Of a stretch of DNA of 64,000 bases, positions 1 through 7,286 are shown in pieces. Where the stretch lies: contig NZ_AUFX01000004.1 of the NCBI RefSeq assembly GCF_000426725.1, positions 372,001 to 436,000 of the forward strand, in the 5' to 3' direction. The position numbers and the translations under genes are program-made. The stretch's first letter is position 1; each line of letters begins with the position of its first letter. Source of the DNA: Sporocytophaga myxococcoides DSM 11118 (lineage in GTDB: Bacteria > Bacteroidota > Bacteroidia > Cytophagales > Cytophagaceae). Below the pieces are notes generated by a model. It made no database searches. It was not told the DNA's origin and was given only the letters and a program-made list of their open reading frames with translations.

Positions 1-165
1 GTAGATGGTAAGACTAATGAAGACGCTGCATGGTTTTATCCGGAACCTAATGAGTTTTCTTATATGCTGAAAAATAAAATTGCATTCTGGAAAGGAGTTG
101 AAATTAAAGAGTCTGACCGAAAGATAAGCCTGGAGCTTCTAAATGTACTTAACAGCTTTTTCTGA
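1..165 (+). CDS. DUF427 family protein, C-terminal end (partial)
   Basis: Frame 1 is open from the window edge to a TGA at 163-165, giving the last 54 residues of a protein whose start lies outside the window. The segment AWFYPEP followed about 15 residues later by IAFWKGVEI matches the end of DUF427 (NTP_transf_9) proteins, which are small beta-rich proteins of unknown biochemical role. The family assignment rests on this motif pair only. The gene ends about 100 bases before the next gene and no hairpin follows it. Confidence 0.65.
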   Translation, partial: VDGKTNEDAAWFYPEPNEFSYMLKNKIAFWKGVEIKESDRKISLELLNVLNSFF

Positions 166-266
166 TGTCACAACACTGAAAATCAGTGTAATTTAATGAT
201 GTTTTTGAAAGTTTTTTTCGATTAGACCACTTTTTAACTAACATAAAATTTTATTAATGGACTCTA

Positions 267-560
267 ATGGATAATTTAGCAACAGATTATCTTTATTCAT
301 TAGACATGAGAGTAATTGCAGAGATACCGCACCATGATTTCAGAATTACCATTTTCGGATGGAACAACAAATATCTCATTAAGTTTGAAAAGGGATCTTA
401 TGAACAAACCTACAAAGTAAGTGAAATGGATGTTGCCGGAGATGAAGAGATTAAAAAGCTTTTGAACGACAAGGAATTTGTGGATAGTGTTATTTCCCGA
501 TTTCTTGAAATGAATAAATCCCTTAATGCCGCGCTAAACAGGCTGGACGGACAGCATTAA
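267..560 (+). CDS. Small hypothetical protein (97 aa)
   Basis: I do not recognise this protein. It has no signal peptide or membrane segment. It starts with a short acidic stretch, has a central beta-rich part (residues about 15-50, with FRITIFGWNNKYLIKFE), and ends in a charged helical tail (residues about 60-92). A cytoplasmic location is inferred. The start is preceded by A/T-rich sequence without a clear Shine-Dalgarno element, as is usual in this window. It stands alone on the plus strand, with 245 bases of non-coding DNA after it. It could be a lineage-specific regulator or an adaptor; nothing in the sequence decides this. Confidence 0.6.
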   Translation: MDNLATDYLYSLDMRVIAEIPHHDFRITIFGWNNKYLIKFEKGSYEQTYKVSEMDVAGDEEIKKLLNDKEFVDSVISRFLEMNKSLNAALNRLDGQH

Positions 561-805
561 TCATCAAGTCTTGATTTTATTTTTTAGCTCAAAATGCTGT
601 CTTGATAATGATAGTTATTTAAGAAACATAATTGATCCTCTTGTCTAAGAAGAAGTATCATCTGGTATTTTTAAAGATCTTTTTACATATTCTGGTTCAT
701 TAAATTTTATGACCAGTTGAAAGTATATCAAATGGATGACCAATTGAGACCTAAGAACTAAATTATCTATCTTTTATCTTTCACCTAAACAACCACAAAA
801 AATCA

Positions 806-1294
806 ATGAAAAATTATTTTTTTATAACTCTTATTCTGCTACTGAATGTGCTAGATGTACATGCACAAAAAATCAAATTAATTTCATCATATGAAAAGAA
901 TGTTGAAAACGGTACCAGATATGTCGTTGTACTTGATGACAATTCCATTTGGTGGTACAGCCCTGGTAAACCCTGGAACAAAAGCTCCTTGGAAGGGCTC
1001 CCGAAAGCAAGTATAAAATTCATTTCGACGTATGAAAAGAATGTTGATAATGGAACACGCTATGTAGTGGTACTTGAAGACAATTCAATTTGGTGGTTCT
1101 CTCCAAATAATCCCTGGAAAAAATCATCAACACAGGGCCTTCCTGCAGGATATAAAATCATCAACTTTCAAGCCTATGAAAAAAATGTTGAAAACGGAAC
1201 GCGTTATGTGGCATTATTAAGTGATGGTTCAATATGGTGGTATACACCTGATGGTGAATGGAAACAATCATCTGTGGAGGGATTACCTAAATAA
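806..1294 (+). CDS. Secreted protein made of three 46-48 residue repeats
   Basis: The 162-residue product has a signal peptide (residues 1-20, cut before Q21). All the rest is three tandem repeats at residues 22-68, 69-116 and 117-162. Each repeat has the order YEKNV-[ED]-NGTRYV, then D-N/G-SIWW, then P, then W-x-x-SS-x-x-GLP. Each therefore offers an invariant Trp pair, another Trp and a conserved Arg. The layout suggests beta-strand blades or a small all-beta lectin-like fold (inference); I do not recognise the family. There is no C-terminal T9SS domain or lipobox, so it is probably periplasmic or released. The gene is monocistronic, followed by a hairpin at 1308-1336. Confidence 0.8.
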   Translation: MKNYFFITLILLLNVLDVHAQKIKLISSYEKNVENGTRYVVVLDDNSIWWYSPGKPWNKSSLEGLPKASIKFISTYEKNVDNGTRYVVVLEDNSIWWFSPNNPWKKSSTQGLPAGYKIINFQAYEKNVENGTRYVALLSDGSIWWYTPDGEWKQSSVEGLPK

Positions 1295-1307
1295 AAGATA
1301 ACCTCGA

Positions 1308-1336
1308 AAGTCTTCTACTAAAACGTAGAAGATTTT
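1308..1336. terminator. Hairpin between convergent genes, probable bidirectional terminator
   Basis: The arms TCTTCTAC (1311-1318) and GTAGAAGA (1325-1332) are perfectly complementary around a 6-base loop. Flanking A and T bases extend the stem with one wobble pair, and a T run follows on the plus strand. It lies between the stop codons of the repeat protein (1294) and the metallo-hydrolase (1349), so it could serve both. Confidence 0.5.
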
Positions 1337-1348
1337 CTCCTAAAAATA

Positions 1349-2746
1349 TTATAGCTTGAAAACCTGTCCCTTTTCCGGAACTTCAACTTTGTATCCTTCG
1401 CTGCTAAGCCTTCTGTCAAAGGCCTCCATATTTCCCTGATCCCCATGGACGAGAAAGACCTTTTTCAACTGACCTTTTTGCTGATGCTTAACAAAGCTTA
1501 TTAAATCATCTGCATCTGCATGTCCACTAAAGATATCTGTTCTTGCAATTTTAGCATGCACAGGAATTTCCTTCTTATTCATCCTGACACTTTTGGCTCC
1601 ATTAATCAGCTTATGTCCAATGGTTCCTTCTGCACAGTATCCAATAAAGAGAATGGTACTATATGCATTTCTGAGATTGCTGCGCACATGGCTTTTAATT
1701 CTACCACCGGTGATCATTCCTGAAGAAGCAATGATTATGCAGGGTTCCATAAAATTTGCCAATGATTTACTTTCCTTTTCAGTTTCAATCTGTATTAGAT
1801 TGTCAAAATCAAAAAGTGATTTATTAGCCTTATAAAATTCTTTGGCTTCTTCATTAAGCTGATCCAGAAAGTCATCATAAACCTTTGTGCTTCTCTTAGC
1901 CATTGGGCTATCAGCAAAAACTTTTAGTGTCGGGAGTTTTCCTTCTTTGCTTAGTTTATTTAACAAGTATAGAAAAGTCTGAGTCCTTCCAATACTGAAG
2001 GCCGGGACTATCAGTCTTCCACGCTTTTCCACACAACATTCATATATTATTTTCTCAAGAAGAGATTCAGGCATATCTTTCCCTTCGTGAACTCTGCCTC
2101 CGTAAGTGCTTTCGCAAACCAGATAATCAACCTGTGGTAAAGGTAGAGGATCATTTAAAAGAGGAGAGCTTTTTCTACCCAGATCTCCAGAAAAAGCAAT
2201 GCGCTTTATGTTTCCCCCTTCCTTAATTTCAAAAACAGCAGATGCTGCACCAAGCAGATGCCCTGCAGGAATCAGAGTTACTGATAGATTTTCACTGATA
2301 ATGAATTTTGAATTGAGACTTATAGAAATAAAGCGATCAAGGCTTTGCTCAACCTCGCCTCTTGAATAGCCATATTCAGATTGCCTCTCAGTCTTGTGTC
2401 TGAAGACTGATTTGCCAAAACTTTTCTTCTTTTGAGCTTTGATATCAAAAATACTTGCAGAGTCTTTTAAAACAAGTTCGGTGAGGGCAATAGTAGGTGC
2501 AGAGCATAAGATCTGTCCTTTATAGCCACTTTTAAATAAAAGCGGAATATTCCCGCAGTGATCATAATGGGCATGAGTCAATACAACCAGATCTAGGCTG
2601 GAAGGGTCAAAGTCAAATATCTCTTCTCCTGGACTTTCAAGATCTTTTCCGCAGTCGATCAAAACTTTATAATTGTCTTCCAACTCCAGAAGATACATGC
2701 TTCCGGTTACTTGTTTTGCCCCACCATAAAATGTAATAGACGCCAT
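1349..2746 (-). CDS. Beta-CASP family metallo-beta-lactamase-fold hydrolase/ribonuclease
   Basis: The 465-residue protein has the zinc motif HAHYDH at residues 58-63, a metal-binding SGDLG segment, a central beta-CASP region and C-terminal RMMBL elements (FSGHADADDL and FLVHGD). This is the layout of CPSF73-like nucleases acting on RNA 3' ends, and of bacterial relatives usually annotated as exonucleases. RNA cleavage is inferred from family membership. The frame stays open up to 2866, but the ATG at 2746 fits best: it places MASITFYGGAKQVTGS at the N-terminus as in relatives and leaves a 97-base divergent gap to thpR. The longer form would overlap thpR and add a non-conserved hydrophobic leader. 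Confidence 0.85.
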   Translation of the reverse strand: MASITFYGGAKQVTGSMYLLELEDNYKVLIDCGKDLESPGEEIFDFDPSSLDLVVLTHAHYDHCGNIPLLFKSGYKGQILCSAPTIALTELVLKDSASIFDIKAQKKKSFGKSVFRHKTERQSEYGYSRGEVEQSLDRFISISLNSKFIISENLSVTLIPAGHLLGAASAVFEIKEGGNIKRIAFSGDLGRKSSPLLNDPLPLPQVDYLVCESTYGGRVHEGKDMPESLLEKIIYECCVEKRGRLIVPAFSIGRTQTFLYLLNKLSKEGKLPTLKVFADSPMAKRSTKVYDDFLDQLNEEAKEFYKANKSLFDFDNLIQIETEKESKSLANFMEPCIIIASSGMITGGRIKSHVRSNLRNAYSTILFIGYCAEGTIGHKLINGAKSVRMNKKEIPVHAKIARTDIFSGHADADDLISFVKHQQKGQLKKVFLVHGDQGNMEAFDRRLSSEGYKVEVPEKGQVFKL

Positions 2747-2843
2747 CCCGCTTATGAAATATCTTTTTAAATAGGTCTTTGTAAACCTTGCCCCTCTTTG
2801 GGCGGTTGAAATTGAATAAATAATTTTAAAAGAAAAAATTAAA

Positions 2844-3365
2844 ATGAGTGAACATCGACTGTTCATCGCTCTGCCTTTGCCCGACCCGATAAAAGATCTG
2901 ATAAGTGAATTTCAGGCAAATAAACAACCGGACATAAAATGGATTCCTAGGGATAATCTTCACATCACCCTTGCATTTATCGGTACAACACCTACTGAAC
3001 GTATTTCCGGAATCAATAGTGTTTTACAAAAAATCAGTGAATCAACACCTATTTTCAGTTTAAAAACTCTAAGTATAAAAGTAGTTAAGGGGCCATCAGG
3101 GATGATATGGGTAACTTTTCAAGAAAATAATTCCTTTACCGATCTTGCGATAGCACTCAGGGAAAAACTGAATTTAAATGAAAAAAGAAAGCCACTTCCT
3201 CATATTAACCTGGCCAGATTGAAAAATGGTTACATTAAAAACCTGCATAGGGACACGAAATTTGAGATGCATACTATTTCTTTTGAAAAAATGGAACTTT
3301 GGGAGAGTGAACTAACGCATTCAGGTCCTAAGTACAAGGTAATTTCCTCATTTCCCCTTAATTAA
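2844..3365 (+). CDS. thpR: RNA 2',3'-cyclic phosphodiesterase (2H family)
   Basis: At 173 residues this is the usual size of ThpR/LigT. The enzyme opens 2',3'-cyclic phosphates on RNA. The N-terminus LFIALPLP and the first catalytic motif HITL (His40) are typical. The second motif reads HINL (His120), so the usual Thr or Ser two residues after the catalytic His is Asn here. The Phe-Ile-Gly after motif 1 and the C-terminal L-W-E-S strand also fit the family. It is divergent from the metallo-hydrolase, another probable RNA-acting enzyme; the pairing suggests RNA metabolism but could be chance. Confidence 0.85.
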   Translation: MSEHRLFIALPLPDPIKDLISEFQANKQPDIKWIPRDNLHITLAFIGTTPTERISGINSVLQKISESTPIFSLKTLSIKVVKGPSGMIWVTFQENNSFTDLAIALREKLNLNEKRKPLPHINLARLKNGYIKNLHRDTKFEMHTISFEKMELWESELTHSGPKYKVISSFPLN

Positions 3366-3448
3366 AAGGAAAAATATTCCCTAAGGAACGCTCTTTTTCT
3401 CTGTGCTGTTTTAATGATAATAGAATGGAACCTAAAGGGAAGAAACGT

Positions 3449-4225
3449 ATGAAAAAGGTATTTGTGTTAGTTCTGTTTGCTGTTTTTGGTACTTACGTTG
3501 TAAATGCACAGGATGACTCAGAACAGGAGATAAAAAAAGAGAAAACCGAAGTCAAATCTGACGGAACGGTCAAGGAAAAAGAGGAAGTGGTAACAGCAAA
3601 AAATGAAGAAGAAAAGGAACATAAATCTTATGAAGATCGGACTCGTGCTGGTCAGACAGTTGACAATGTAGGTCATGGAACTGTTCAAGGTATCAGGGGT
3701 GCAGGTAAAGGCGTGGGTAATGCCGCAAGCTGGACTTGGGACAAAACAAAACATAATAAAGTAACCAAGAAGATATTCGACCAACCTGAAAATGCTGAAG
3801 AAAGGCAATTAAAGGTTCAGAAAAAGGCCATGAAAAAAGAACAAAAAAAGGCTGAAAAAGAAGGGTTGAATGAAACTGCATCTTACCAGGACGATGACCA
3901 TGTTGGAGAAGAAGCTAAGGAAGATGTAAAAGAAGGAGCTGAAGAAACAGGAAATGCTGTAGAAAAAGGAGCTGAAAAAACAGGAGACGCCGCAAGCACA
4001 GCCTGGGATAAAACTAAGCATAATAAAGCAACAAAAGAAGTTTTCGACCAGCCTGGGGATGTAGATCAAAAGGATAAAAGTAAAAAAGACAAAGATTCAA
4101 AATCCACTGAAAAAGAAGTAAAAACTAAAGATGGTAAAACAACCACTAAAGAAAAGAAAACAAAAGTGGATGATGATGGAAATACTTCTGTAAAGAAAGA
4201 AAAGAAAGAAACAAGTGATAACTAA
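3449..4225 (+). CDS. Exported, highly charged Lys/Glu-rich protein with an internal repeat
   Basis: With the ATG at 3449 the product has 258 residues and a clean signal peptide (about residues 1-20, ending VVNA-Q). A start at 3425 would put eight charged residues before it, so 3449 is preferred; it follows an AAAGGGA stretch. The mature part is almost entirely Lys, Glu, Asp, Thr and Ala. A unit of about 33 residues occurs twice, about 89 residues apart, each with WDKTKHNK followed by FDQP. The glycine/alanine-rich lead-ins GAGKGVGNAAS and GAEKTGDAAS precede them. I do not recognise the family; it may be a periplasmic or wall-associated hydrophilic protein. A strong terminator follows. Confidence 0.7.
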   Translation: MKKVFVLVLFAVFGTYVVNAQDDSEQEIKKEKTEVKSDGTVKEKEEVVTAKNEEEKEHKSYEDRTRAGQTVDNVGHGTVQGIRGAGKGVGNAASWTWDKTKHNKVTKKIFDQPENAEERQLKVQKKAMKKEQKKAEKEGLNETASYQDDDHVGEEAKEDVKEGAEETGNAVEKGAEKTGDAASTAWDKTKHNKATKEVFDQPGDVDQKDKSKKDKDSKSTEKEVKTKDGKTTTKEKKTKVDDDGNTSVKKEKKETSDN

Positions 4226-4255
4226 AATGAGATACCATCAGAATTGGCTCAAAAC

Positions 4256-4292
4256 AAAAACCCTGTAAATTTTTATACAGGGTTTTTGTTTT
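4256..4292 (+). terminator. Rho-independent terminator after the Lys/Glu-rich protein
   Basis: The arms AAAAACCCTGTA (4256-4267) and TACAGGGTTTTT (4276-4287) form a 12-pair stem with an 8-base loop, followed by GTTTT. It lies 30 bases after the stop codon of the upstream gene. Confidence 0.85.
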
Positions 4293-4607
4293 ATTAAGCG
4301 AATCAGAATTGTATTATAAAAAGAGTCAAATTTTAAAATCCTGTGATAATCATACTTTTAAAAATTCCCGGGACAATGTGGATATATTCCTTAAAATAAT
4401 TGTCTTTTTCATATAAAAAATGGTATATTTACCTCAAATCTAATTATATCCAGATTGTATATAAAGAGCTGACAAGCAACAAATTCAGCATTTACATTTT
4501 TTTAACATTTTCCTGTTAAAATTATTAATACAGTACCTTAGCCTAAAGCTTTAACTAAGGCTAATTACTTCAGCTTTAAATACCAAAAATACATTTTTAC
4601 TACCACC
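4293..4607. other. Non-coding gap between convergent genes
   Basis: The stretch is A/T-rich with no ORF that looks coding. The only structure seen is a short alternative hairpin around 4537-4566 (CCTTAG and CTAAGG, or TTAGCC and GGCTAA). It could be a weak terminator for the CAP-domain gene read from the minus strand. Confidence 0.5.
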
Positions 4608-5195
4608 TTAGTGAAAATCAAGTACTGCACAGGTTCCTGTCTTCGGATGGGAGCCTGCAGCAGTACCCATTTTAGAAAAATTTCCAAGGCAAATTTTTCG
4701 ATGCCCCAAGGATTTAATTTTCTCATCAATAAGTAGCTGCATCACAATATCACGTCCTGTGTCCATGCCATAAGAGCAACATTCTCCTTGGTAAGTTAAC
4801 TCACAACGTTTTCTTTCATGGCCCATCTTCCCTGATTTAGCTTGTTCCTTTGCAAGGCACAAAGCCTCTTTATACATGTCCTCATCAGCATACACAGGCG
4901 GCAAAGGGTCCATTTTCCTTAACTCTTTCAAAAGTGATTTCACATATGGAGAATTTTTCAGATAGTCACCGTACTTTGCTGGAGGGGTATAATGCTCTAC
5001 TTCATAATCTGCAAATTTTGCAGGATATAATCTTGCCAAGTTCAGTGAAAGAAAAATATCCTTTTCGACCTGGGTTAAATAGGTCACGTCTTTCGCAGTA
5101 TTAGCCATAGCCAATTCCTCATCTGTCCATCCGGAGTTTCTAAAGGAAAAAAGACTAAATACAATAAATAAAAACCAAACAGATAATCTTTTCAT
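4608..5195 (-). CDS. Secreted CAP-domain (SCP/PR-1-like) protein
   Basis: The 195-residue protein has a signal peptide of about 20 residues. A CAP domain follows: LNLARLYPAKFA (helix 1 with the N-x-x-R pattern), then GHER with its His, then LGHRKICLGNFSKMG with the second conserved His, and a final strand before the C-terminus. Several cysteines suggest disulfide bonds after export. Bacterial CAP proteins are extracellular; their activity is generally unknown. The start codon overlaps the stop of the upstream glycosyltransferase by 4 bases (5192-5195), so the two are translationally coupled. Confidence 0.8.
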   Translation of the reverse strand: MKRLSVWFLFIVFSLFSFRNSGWTDEELAMANTAKDVTYLTQVEKDIFLSLNLARLYPAKFADYEVEHYTPPAKYGDYLKNSPYVKSLLKELRKMDPLPPVYADEDMYKEALCLAKEQAKSGKMGHERKRCELTYQGECCSYGMDTGRDIVMQLLIDEKIKSLGHRKICLGNFSKMGTAAGSHPKTGTCAVLDFH

Positions 5196-6643
5196 TTTCT
5201 TAGATAAATAGAGCCGCTATAACCAACTTTTTCAAGGTTAGATAATATTTCGCAATTTCCGGCTTTTGTCATTTCAGACTTGAAAATTGCAACTTTTTCA
5301 AGACCGCCCATTTTTATATAATATTCAGTAATTTCAGCATTCTTAGGCTTCATTACTTCAGCTGCAATGAGGTAATTATACTTAAAATCTAACCTATGTT
5401 TTCTTTCTCTTGACTCCAACGTATCATATTGATCAAAAAGTTGAAAGTCTGACCCATTTTTTTTAACTGAATAATAAAAAAGTGCATCTCCAACTACTTT
5501 GCTTCCCGGAGAAATATTTTCACTAACGAAGGTATCTGCTAATTTAGGATCTCTTACTTTTCGGCTTGTTAATACCTGATCTGCTTTAACAACAGAATAA
5601 GTCAGATTAAAAATTAAAACTAAAAACACAGGTAAGGAATAAAACGCTTTTATTCCTCTTGCTTCTGGGACCAGAGACCAACTATAAAATATGATTATAT
5701 AATAAAATGGAATGATAAAAGAGGAATAAGGTCCCCAATCCAAAACTATTAGGTAAAAGGAGAGAATAGCAATATGACTTATTACAACAACTGGCTTAAA
5801 ATAAGTCTTGCCTTGTTTTATCATACCATATGTCAATGCAATGAAAGCAACAAAAATAAGACAGTATTCATGAGATGGGATATAAAGATTAGGACCAATG
5901 TAGTCTCCATTGGCTGAATTTGTAACTCCGTTTATTGTCAGGTAATAATTGACAAAAGCTCCAAATCCTCCAAATCCGATATATACCCATAATGGATATA
6001 TCAATAAAAATGGTGAAGCCCAAAGAAAAGCTTTTTTATATTGTTTTTCTTTAAAAATATCTATCAAGAGAAATGTAAACAAGGGCAAAAGCACAACAAT
6101 GGCTCTTGGAGTTGTAAGCAAAGACAATACACCTGCAATACCGCTGACCAATATATTTTTATTCCCACCTTTTAGAAAATAAAATATAGCAGTTAGACAA
6201 AAGCATAATGCCGTGAGGTCCATCCTACCTTGATGAAAAGCAAGACTGAAAAAAGGATCTGTAAGAATAGAAATAATCAAAATCTTATATCTCCATGATT
6301 CAGCAGCAACCTGGCTTTTAACAATTGAATAGGTAAGCCTCACACAAAGCAAACCGGACAATAAAGCAACAATTCTGAATTGCCCTATACCTAAACCGAA
6401 GAACTTCATTGATAAACCTGTAAGAAAAAAGTAAACAGGTCCGTAAGTAAGTGCCGGACGTCCGTTTCTTGCATACGATGCTATTTCAGGAACTAGACTT
6501 CCATTGTTTATAAAATTATCAGCTATACTCGCGAAATAAACCTCATCAAACCACGGCAGCGGCTGTATTTCAAGAGTAAAAAGATGATAGGCTATTATCA
6601 GCAGTAAAAAGCCAAAGAAAAGGTAATTGCTCAGGCGGTTCAT
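5192..6643 (-). CDS. GT-C fold (family 39/ArnT-like) membrane glycosyltransferase
   Basis: The 483-residue polytopic protein has about ten to twelve hydrophobic segments. The first external loop contains PWFDEVYFASIADN; an acidic pair here is the expected catalytic site of dolichyl- or polyprenyl-phosphate-sugar-dependent GT-C enzymes. NGRPALTYGPVYFFLTGL after it matches the GT39/PMT_2 pattern. Such enzymes transfer sugars from lipid carriers to lipids or proteins on the outer face of the inner membrane; the acceptor is unknown. It starts 2 bases after the carbonic anhydrase stop and overlaps the CAP gene by 4 bases, so the three form one operon. Confidence 0.75.
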   Translation of the reverse strand: MNRLSNYLFFGFLLLIIAYHLFTLEIQPLPWFDEVYFASIADNFINNGSLVPEIASYARNGRPALTYGPVYFFLTGLSMKFFGLGIGQFRIVALLSGLLCVRLTYSIVKSQVAAESWRYKILIISILTDPFFSLAFHQGRMDLTALCFCLTAIFYFLKGGNKNILVSGIAGVLSLLTTPRAIVVLLPLFTFLLIDIFKEKQYKKAFLWASPFLLIYPLWVYIGFGGFGAFVNYYLTINGVTNSANGDYIGPNLYIPSHEYCLIFVAFIALTYGMIKQGKTYFKPVVVISHIAILSFYLIVLDWGPYSSFIIPFYYIIIFYSWSLVPEARGIKAFYSLPVFLVLIFNLTYSVVKADQVLTSRKVRDPKLADTFVSENISPGSKVVGDALFYYSVKKNGSDFQLFDQYDTLESRERKHRLDFKYNYLIAAEVMKPKNAEITEYYIKMGGLEKVAIFKSEMTKAGNCEILSNLEKVGYSGSIYLRK

Positions 6644-6645
6644 TT

Positions 6646-7182
6646 CTATAAAGAAATATCTTCACTGCTATCTTTGTACCAGCCTGCATACTTCACATAG
6701 TTATTTGCAATCCGATTAATTATACCTTCCACATGTTCGCTTCCGGCATCTTTCACCTTTTTGGCCGGAACGCCCGCATAGATACTACCAGATTCTATTC
6801 TTGTATTTTCCAGAACCACTGCACCTGCTGCTATAATAGAGTTCCTTTCAACATACGCATGATCCATAATAATTGCACCCATACCAACAAGCACATTATC
6901 CTCAAGCGTGCAGCCATGAACTATTGCATGATGGCCGATAGAAACATTATTTCCGATTGTTGTTGCAGCCTTCTGATAAGTACAATGAACACAGGCACCA
7001 TCCTGAATATTCACTTTGTTTCCTATTCTGATTGCATTTACATCTCCGCGAATTACAGCGTTAAACCAGACAGTGCAATCATCTCCCATCTTTACATCTC
7101 CAATGATAGTAGCATTTTCAGCTACATAGATATTTTCCCCGAACTCAGGTTTCTGACCATTTAAAGCTTTTATTATTGGCAT
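6646..7182 (-). CDS. Gamma-class carbonic anhydrase family protein (left-handed beta-helix)
   Basis: The 178-residue protein has hexapeptide repeats throughout (for example IGDVKMG, IGNKVNI, IGNNVSI, VGMGAII). It also has the gamma-carbonic-anhydrase signature: Arg45 and Asp47 in AVIRGDVNAI, and zinc-ligand histidines at about 66, 84 and 89 (VHCTYQ and GHHAIVHG). Family members form trimers. Many bacterial members have weak or unproven carbonic anhydrase activity, so the reaction is not certain. The ATG at 7182 starts MPIIKALNGQ as in relatives; a longer frame to 7260 would run through the gltD terminator and is rejected. It is the first gene of the operon with the GT-C enzyme and CAP protein. 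Confidence 0.85.
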   Translation of the reverse strand: MPIIKALNGQKPEFGENIYVAENATIIGDVKMGDDCTVWFNAVIRGDVNAIRIGNKVNIQDGACVHCTYQKAATTIGNNVSIGHHAIVHGCTLEDNVLVGMGAIIMDHAYVERNSIIAAGAVVLENTRIESGSIYAGVPAKKVKDAGSEHVEGIINRIANNYVKYAGWYKDSSEDISL

Positions 7183-7227
7183 CTTGAATTTTTGATTTAG
7201 GATAAATATATAAAATATAGAGCATAA

Positions 7228-7257
7228 AAAAACCTTCGGTGTACGCCGAAGGTTTTT
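7228..7257 (-). terminator. Rho-independent terminator of gltBD
   Basis: The arms AAAAACCTTCGG (7228-7239) and CCGAAGGTTTTT (7245-7256) enclose a 6-base loop. Read on the minus strand, the stem is followed by a run of T. It begins 30 bases after the gltD stop codon. Confidence 0.85.
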
Positions 7258-7286
7258 CATATAACAAGCTTTTTAGCTTTAATGCA

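Noticed and set aside
806-1294. Direct repeats in a 0.5-kb stretch as a possible CRISPR array
   Set aside because: The repeats are in-frame protein repeats of about 140 bases with drifted sequence and no spacers.
2747-2866. N-terminal extension of the metallo-hydrolase
   Set aside because: It overlaps thpR's start and adds a non-conserved stretch; the ATG at 2746 fits relatives.
6733-7164. A 143-codon plus-strand frame
   Set aside because: It lies entirely antisense to the gamma-carbonic anhydrase gene and has Cys/His-rich sequence typical of a shadow frame.
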